A stretch of DNA of 64,000 nt from contig NZ_KI912270.1 in the NCBI RefSeq assembly GCF_000243415.2, positions 3,968,001 through 4,032,000 on the forward strand, written 5' to 3'. Below, in pieces: positions 59,172-64,000 of this stretch. The stretch is from Mycolicibacterium tusciae JS617 (GTDB lineage Bacteria > Actinomycetota > Actinomycetes > Mycobacteriales > Mycobacteriaceae). The position numbers and the translations under genes were made by a program. The notes beneath the pieces were generated by a model. The model was not told the origin of the DNA, did no database searches, and was given only the letters and a program-made list of their open reading frames with translations. Positions within the stretch are counted from its first letter, which is position 1. Every line of letters starts with the position of its first letter.

Positions 59172-60172
59172 CCGTTGGCTCTTCGCGCAAGCGCTCATCG
59201 CTGCGGGTGCTGGCCCATTACGTTGCCGGCGATAAAGTCTCGCAGTTCGTTGCACCAGAAGCGGATTGGCTCGATGTCCGTTACTGCGCCGAGGATGATG
59301 ACGAGGCGTTCTATTCCGAACTCCCCCACGCCGAGGTGATCTGGCACGTGTTGCGGCCGATTTCGGGCGCAGACCTCGAGAAGGCGCAGCGGTGTCGGCT
59401 CGTGCACAAGCTCGGCGCGGGCGTCAACACCATCGACGTCGAAACCGCCACGCGGCTGGGGATCGCCGTAGCCAACATGCCCGGCGCCAATGCCGGATCG
59501 GTCGCCGAGGGCACCGTGCTGCTGATGCTTGCTGCGTTGCGCCGGCTCACCGGGCTCGACCGTGCCACGCGCGATGGCCAGGGCTGGCCGTCGGATCCGA
59601 GCCTCGGCGAGACCGTGCGTGACATCGGCGGTTGCACCGTGGGACTGGTCGGCTACGGCAACATCGCGAAGGCCGTGGAACGGATCGTGGTCGCGATGGG
59701 AGCCAACGTCCTGCACACCAGCACTCGCGATGACGGTCTGCCCGGTTGGCGGCCGCTACCCGAACTGCTGTCGGCAAGCGACATCGTCTCGTTGCACGTA
59801 CCGCTGACCGACGCGACCGCGGGGATGCTGGACAGCGCCGCGCTGGCCTCGATGAAGGCCGATGCGGTGCTGGTGAACACCTCCCGCGGCGCGGTGGTCG
59901 ACGAGGTCGCACTCGTCGATGCGCTGCGATCGGGTGGTTTGGCGGCAGCGGGGCTTGACGTCTTCGCCGTCGAACCGATTCCGGACGACAATCCCCTGCT
60001 CACCCTGGCCAATGTGGTGCTCACTCCGCACGTCAGTTGGTACACCCGCGACACCATGCGGCGCTACCTCGCCATGGCTGTCGACAACTGCCTACGCATC
60101 AGGGACGGCCGGGAACTCGCCAATGTCGTGAACGGTATCGTGGTTCCCAACCGACCGGTTAATAGGGAATAA
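59147..60172 (+). CDS. D-isomer 2-hydroxyacid dehydrogenase (phosphoglycerate dehydrogenase-like)
   Basis: 341 residues from ATG 59147; GTG 59162 is an alternative, and neither has a clear ribosome site. NAD-binding VGLVGYGNIAKAVERI, MKADAVLVNTSRGAVVDEVALVDAL, and LTPHVSWYTRDTM carrying the catalytic His. In related enzymes Arg and Glu complete the site (NTSRG and AVEPI). Oxidises or reduces a 2-hydroxy acid; substrate unknown. Between Rv0272c-like and fadE6-like genes, where I do not recall an equivalent in M. tuberculosis. Confidence 0.9.
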   Translation: MDHEEVALAVGSSRKRSSLRVLAHYVAGDKVSQFVAPEADWLDVRYCAEDDDEAFYSELPHAEVIWHVLRPISGADLEKAQRCRLVHKLGAGVNTIDVETATRLGIAVANMPGANAGSVAEGTVLLMLAALRRLTGLDRATRDGQGWPSDPSLGETVRDIGGCTVGLVGYGNIAKAVERIVVAMGANVLHTSTRDDGLPGWRPLPELLSASDIVSLHVPLTDATAGMLDSAALASMKADAVLVNTSRGAVVDEVALVDALRSGGLAAAGLDVFAVEPIPDDNPLLTLANVVLTPHVSWYTRDTMRRYLAMAVDNCLRIRDGRELANVVNGIVVPNRPVNRE

Positions 60173-60212
60173 ACCCCCGCCCGCAACGCCGCGACAACGA
60201 GGTGCAACAGCT

Positions 60213-62414
60213 ATGCCTATCGCCATCAACACTGAGCACAACGACCTCGCCGATTCGGTTCGGTCCCTGGTGGCGCGGGTGGCGCCGTCGGAGGTGTTGC
60301 ACGAGGCGCTGGAGACACCGATCCCCAACCCGCCGCCCTACTGGAAGGCCGCAGCCGAGCAAGGTCTGCATGGTGTGCATCTGGCGGAATCCGTTGGCGG
60401 ACAAGGTTTCGGCGTTCTCGAGCTGGCGATCGTCCTCGCCGAGTTCGGCTACGGCGCGGTGCCCGGTCCGTTCGTACCGTCCGCGATAGCCAGCGCCCTG
60501 ATCGCGGCCAATGATCCCGACACCAAGCTGCTCAACGACCTGGCATCCGGTGAGGTGATCGCGACCTACGCCATCGACTCCGGGCTCACGGCCACCAGGC
60601 AGGGCAATGACCTGGTGATTCGAGGTGAAGTGCGCGCCGTGCCCGCGGCCGGGCAGGCGGCGGTACTGGTGCTGCCGGTGGCGATCGACAGCGGCGAGGA
60701 GTGGGTGGTCCTGGACGCCAGCGACAACCCGGCGCTGGAGATCGAGCCCGTCGCAAGCGTTGATCCCCTGCGCCCGGTGGCCGACGTGCGCGCCAACGCC
60801 GTTGAGGTCGGCGACGACCGCGTGCTGAGCAACCTGAGCCGTGGCCACGCGCGGGCCGTCATATCGACACTGCTGAGCGCGGAGTGCGTCGGCGTCGCAC
60901 GATGGGCCACAGACACCGCGACGGCGTACGCGAAGATCCGCGAGCAGTTCGGCCGCCCGATCGGTCAGTTCCAGGCCATCAAGCACAAGTGCGCCACGAT
61001 GATCGCCGACACCGAACGGGCAACCGCCGCGGTGTGGGACGCCGCCCGAGCCATCGACGAGCACAGCCAGAGCCCTACGGATGACACGGCTTTCGAGTTC
61101 GCCGCCGCCGTTGCTGCCACACTGGCGCCCGCAGCCGTGCTGCACACCACCCAGGACTGCATCCAGGTGCATGGCGGCATCGGCTTCACCTGGGAGCATG
61201 ACACCAACGTCTACTACCGTCGCGCGCTTTTGCTGTCCGCGTGTTTCGGTCGCTCCAGCGACTACCCGCAGCAGGTGGTCGACATCGCGACGAGCACCGG
61301 ACTGCGCAGCATCGACATCGATCTGGATCCCGAGACGGAAAAATTGCGCGACGAGATCCGCGCGGAAGTGGCTGCGCTGAAGGAGATTCCGAGCGAGGAG
61401 CGCACCACCGCGATTGCCGAGGGCGGCTGGGTGGTGCCCCACCTGCCCAAGCCGTGGGGTCGTGCCGCGAATCCGATCGAGCAGATCATCATCGCCCAAG
61501 AGTTCAGCACCGGCCGGGTGCGCCGGCCGACGATGGGCATCGCAACCTGGCTGATCCCGTCGGTGGTGGCCTTTGGCACCGACGAGCAGAAGCAGCGCTT
61601 CCTGCCCCCGACCCTGCGCGGTGAGATGGTCTGGTGCCAGCTGTTTTCCGAGCCCGGCGCCGGATCCGACCTGGCCAGCCTGACCACCAAAGCGATCAAG
61701 GTCGACGGTGGCTGGCGGATCACCGGCCAGAAGATCTGGACCACCGGTGCGCAGTACTCGCAGTGGGGCATGCTGCTGGCCCGGACCAATCCGAGCGCTC
61801 CGAAACACAACGGCATCACCTACTTCCTGCTCGATATGAGCAGCGACGGTGTCGAGGTGAAGCCGCTTCGCGAGTTGACCGGCAACGCCATGTTCAACAC
61901 CGTGTTCATCGACGACGTCTTCGTTCCCGACGACATGGTGCTCGGCGAGGTGGACCGCGGCTGGGAGGTCAGCCGCACCACCCTGACCGCCGAGCGGGTG
62001 TCCATCGGTAGCAGCGAGGCACCGTTTTTGCCCAGTCTCGACGGCTTCGTCGAGTTCATCCGCGACGGCCAGTTCGATCAGATCGGGCAGCACCAGGCCG
62101 GACACCTCATCGCCGAAGGGCACGCCGCGAAGGTGCTCAACATGCGGTCGACCCTGCTGACGCTCGCGGGTGGAGACCCGATGCCCGCGGCAGCCATCTC
62201 CAAACTGTTGTCGATGCGCACAGGGCAGAAGTACGCCGAGTTCGCGGTGTCGTCCTTCGGCACCGACGGCGCCGTCGGCGATGTGGAGACACCGCAGGGC
62301 AAGTGGGCCGAGTACCTGTTGGCCAGCCGCGCCACCACCATTTACGGCGGCACGTCGGAAGTGCAGCTCAACATCATCGCCGAGCGGCTACTGGGCCTGC
62401 CCCGCGATCCGTAA
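60213..62414 (+). CDS. fadE6: Acyl-CoA dehydrogenase with two ACAD modules (FadE6-like)
   Basis: 733 residues, about twice a normal acyl-CoA dehydrogenase. Module 1 (1-360) has IREQFGRPIGQFQAIKHKCA and VHGGIGFTWEHD. Module 2 (370-733) has FSEPGAGSDLASL (FAD/substrate loop) and YGGTSEVQLNIIAERLLGLPR (C-terminal FAD motif). Fused FadE proteins in mycobacteria act in cholesterol or branched-lipid breakdown as pseudo-heterotetramers. Position and length fit Rv0271c. Beta-oxidation step: FAD-dependent formation of the 2,3-enoyl-CoA. Confidence 0.93.
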   Translation: MPIAINTEHNDLADSVRSLVARVAPSEVLHEALETPIPNPPPYWKAAAEQGLHGVHLAESVGGQGFGVLELAIVLAEFGYGAVPGPFVPSAIASALIAANDPDTKLLNDLASGEVIATYAIDSGLTATRQGNDLVIRGEVRAVPAAGQAAVLVLPVAIDSGEEWVVLDASDNPALEIEPVASVDPLRPVADVRANAVEVGDDRVLSNLSRGHARAVISTLLSAECVGVARWATDTATAYAKIREQFGRPIGQFQAIKHKCATMIADTERATAAVWDAARAIDEHSQSPTDDTAFEFAAAVAATLAPAAVLHTTQDCIQVHGGIGFTWEHDTNVYYRRALLLSACFGRSSDYPQQVVDIATSTGLRSIDIDLDPETEKLRDEIRAEVAALKEIPSEERTTAIAEGGWVVPHLPKPWGRAANPIEQIIIAQEFSTGRVRRPTMGIATWLIPSVVAFGTDEQKQRFLPPTLRGEMVWCQLFSEPGAGSDLASLTTKAIKVDGGWRITGQKIWTTGAQYSQWGMLLARTNPSAPKHNGITYFLLDMSSDGVEVKPLRELTGNAMFNTVFIDDVFVPDDMVLGEVDRGWEVSRTTLTAERVSIGSSEAPFLPSLDGFVEFIRDGQFDQIGQHQAGHLIAEGHAAKVLNMRSTLLTLAGGDPMPAAAISKLLSMRTGQKYAEFAVSSFGTDGAVGDVETPQGKWAEYLLASRATTIYGGTSEVQLNIIAERLLGLPRDP

Positions 62415-62442
62415 AATCCGCGATACCGGGTAACCCCCGGTC

Positions 62443-62754
62443 ATGACCAACGATGTCGAGAAGCGGTGGGATCAGCCCAGCACCTTCCGTGCGGCGGCCG
62501 TCTACGTCGGTGCCGTCGTCGCGGTTGCGGGCATCGTCTTTGCCCTATACGGGTTGGCCGCGCGGGAATCGGTCGTGGTGGCTTCGCTGGTGCCCGCCAC
62601 GCTGTTCGCCGGCGGAGTCGGCGCGTTCGTCAAGACCTACCGGGTGTGGAAGACGCAGGGCGCATGGCCGGCCTGGCAGGGCGCAGGCTGGTTCCTACTG
62701 GTTCTGATGCTGGTATGCCTGTCCGTGCCCGGCGCGGCGATGCACGCGACTTAG
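62443..62754 (+). CDS. Small integral membrane protein
   Basis: 103 residues with three hydrophobic helices: AAAVYVGAVVAVAGIVFALYGLA, VVVASLVPATLFAGGVGAFV and GAGWFLLVLMLVCLSVPGAAM. An N-terminal hydrophilic stretch precedes them. No motif that names a family. It ends 4 nt inside the convergent SDR gene and starts 28 nt after fadE6, with which it is probably transcribed. Confidence 0.75.
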   Translation: MTNDVEKRWDQPSTFRAAAVYVGAVVAVAGIVFALYGLAARESVVVASLVPATLFAGGVGAFVKTYRVWKTQGAWPAWQGAGWFLLVLMLVCLSVPGAAMHAT

Positions 62755-63530
62755 GGGACGATCGAGTCGACGTACCCACCATCGACACGAAGTGCGCCAC
62801 CGGTTGTCGCCGAAGCCTGCGGGGATGCCAGATAGGTGACCATGTTGGCGATCTCTTCGGGTTCGATGAGCCGTTCCAGCAGCGACTGCGGTCGGTGTTT
62901 GCGCATGAACTCCCGCTGCGCGGTCTCCCACGGCAACGACTTGTCGACCAATTGATACACGAAGTCCTCGACACCGGCAGTGTGGGTCGGCCCGGCGATC
63001 ACCGAATTCACCGTGACGCCGGTGCCCGACGCATCCTTGGCGAATCCGCGGGACACCGCCAGCAAGGCCGTCTTGGACACCCCGTAGTGGATCATCTCCT
63101 CGGGAATCACGAGCGCAGAGTCACTGGCTATCTGAATCACCCGACCCCAACCGCGCTCCGTCATCGCGGGTAGGTAACTTCGGATAAGTCGCACTGCGGC
63201 AAGGACATTCACCTCGAAGTACGTGCGCCACTGCTCGTCGGTGACTTCGCGGGCGGGGACCGCCTCGAAAATGCCGAGATTGTTCACCAGGATGTCGACG
63301 TCGGGCAGCTGCCGCAAGAGCTCAGCCGTGCCGTCCTCGGTCGCCACATCAGCGGCAACGCCGATAGCGGCACCGCCAAGCGTGGCGACCGCCTCGTCAA
63401 CGCGGTCGGGGGTGCGCCCGTTCACCACGACACGGGCACCGCTGGCCGCCAATCCCTCGGCGATGGCGAAACCGATGCCCTGGGTGGAGCCGGTGACCAG
63501 GGCCGTCTTTCCTGTCAGGTCAATGTTCAC
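62751..63530 (-). CDS. Short-chain dehydrogenase/reductase
   Basis: 259 residues. TGKTALVTGSTQGIGFAIA (cofactor motif TGxxxGIG), LVNNLGIF (NNxG; NNLG), active-site Ser in IQIASDSA and Y-K in HYGVSKTALLA, C-terminal TTGGALRVDGGYVDS. Classical SDR, probably NADP(H) or NAD(H) dependent, substrate unknown. Follows the fadD2 gene by 29 nt on the same strand, so may belong to that lipid operon. Confidence 0.93.
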   Translation of the reverse strand: MNIDLTGKTALVTGSTQGIGFAIAEGLAASGARVVVNGRTPDRVDEAVATLGGAAIGVAADVATEDGTAELLRQLPDVDILVNNLGIFEAVPAREVTDEQWRTYFEVNVLAAVRLIRSYLPAMTERGWGRVIQIASDSALVIPEEMIHYGVSKTALLAVSRGFAKDASGTGVTVNSVIAGPTHTAGVEDFVYQLVDKSLPWETAQREFMRKHRPQSLLERLIEPEEIANMVTYLASPQASATTGGALRVDGGYVDSIVP

Positions 63531-63559
63531 GCTGTCCTACTACCACCGCGACAGCAGAA

Positions 63560-64000
63560 CTATTCCGATGTGTCTTCGCCCCCGTCGGCTTCGGCCTTCT
63601 CGTCGCCTCCGTCGGCTTCGGCTTTTTCGTCGTCTCCGCCGACGGCGGCCTTCTCGTCGTCTCCGTCGACGGCCATTTCGCGGAGTTCACGCTTGAGGAT
63701 CTTGCCCGTCGGATTGCGCGGCAACTCGTCGATGAAGACGACCTCGCGCGGAACCTTGTAGCGTGCCAGGTTCTCCCGCACGTACGCCTTGATGGCGTCC
63801 TCATCGATCGAAGCACCGTCGGCTTTCACCACGAAGCAGCGCAGCCGGTGTCCCCATTCCTTGTCCTCCACACCCAGCGCGGTGGCCTCGACGACGTCGG
63901 GATGGCCGCTCACGAGATCTTCGACCTCGGCGGGGAACACGTTCTCGCCGCCGGACACGATCATCTCGTCGTCACGACCGCTGACGTACAGCAGGTCGTG
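63560..64000 (-). CDS. fadD2: C-terminal part of a fatty-acid-CoA ligase (FadD2-like), 5' end outside window
   Basis: 147 codons. HDLLYVSGRDDEMIVSGGENVFPAEVE is the hinge and A8 region of adenylate-forming enzymes; PRNPTGKILKREL contains the A10 catalytic lysine. It would convert fatty acids to acyl-CoA via acyl-AMP. After the normal end there is an acidic/lysine tail of three GDDEKA- or GDEKA-type repeats, a low-complexity addition. Matches Rv0270 next to the Rv0271c-like gene. Confidence 0.92.
   Translation of the reverse strand, partial: HDLLYVSGRDDEMIVSGGENVFPAEVEDLVSGHPDVVEATALGVEDKEWGHRLRCFVVKADGASIDEDAIKAYVRENLARYKVPREVVFIDELPRNPTGKILKRELREMAVDGDDEKAAVGGDDEKAEADGGDEKAEADGGEDTSE

Noticed and set aside
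60159..62123. 654-codon open frame on the minus strand opposite fadE6
   Set aside because: Mirror of a real ACAD gene with clear motifs; no recognisable domain in the antisense reading.

Overview
The window comes from a mycobacterium, most probably a fast-growing Mycolicibacterium-type species. The grounds are high GC, frequent GTG starts, a complete ESX-3 type VII secretion locus with PE, PPE, EsxG and EsxH, a PhoPR pair, CYP51 with its 3Fe-4S ferredoxin, and many P450, SDR, TetR and acyl-CoA genes. Two parts follow gene orders I recall from M. tuberculosis H37Rv: positions 1-8990 match Rv0765c to Rv0756c, and positions 37081-64000 match Rv0295c to Rv0270. Ortholog names rest on remembered sequence and synteny, not on a search.

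Layout. 1-5862 (+) is a sterol/lipid oxidation operon: SDR, cyp51, ferredoxin, NTF2-like protein, zinc alcohol dehydrogenase, KSI-like protein, a second SDR that seems to use an ATT start, and a HIT protein. 5866-8065 (-) is phoP-phoR with three 11-bp-phased PhoP repeats upstream, divergent from a decapeptide-repeat protein. A tRNA-Thr at 9369 is followed by an HNH gene, which opens an accessory region of about 28 kb. That region holds exported proline-rich proteins, cupins, a stand-alone fumarate reductase-like flavoprotein, two cutinases around a TetR/P450 pair, a GT4 gene coupled to a twice-frameshifted MalL-like GH13 gene, an MFS transporter, a DUF4185 (possible D-arabinanase) exported protein, a VanX-like dipeptidase with a broken lipoprotein gene, and a P450.

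30532-36107 (+) is an XdhC plus CoxL-CoxG-CoxM-CoxS molybdenum hydroxylase operon, followed by a beta-hydroxyacid dehydrogenase and the 3' remnant of a Stf0 sulfotransferase gene. 39381-54038 (-) is the complete ESX-3 operon (eccA3-eccB3-eccC3-PE5-PPE4-esxG-esxH-espG3-eccD3-mycP3-eccE3). It is headed by two IdeR-box-like 19-mers, so iron control is likely. 54146-64000 carries a methyltransferase, a DUF2236 protein, two TetR regulators, a VOC protein, a hydrolase, a dehydrogenase, a fused acyl-CoA dehydrogenase (fadE6-like), an SDR and the end of fadD2.

The most notable unexplained signals are a bipartite motif (GGGATCGGT-N19-ACT) at a similar distance upstream of three genes for exported proteins, a perfect tandem 25-bp palindromic operator ahead of the Rv0273c-like TetR, 11-bp-phased repeats between the other TetR and its P450, the ATT start, and three broken genes (GH13, lipoprotein, Stf0).
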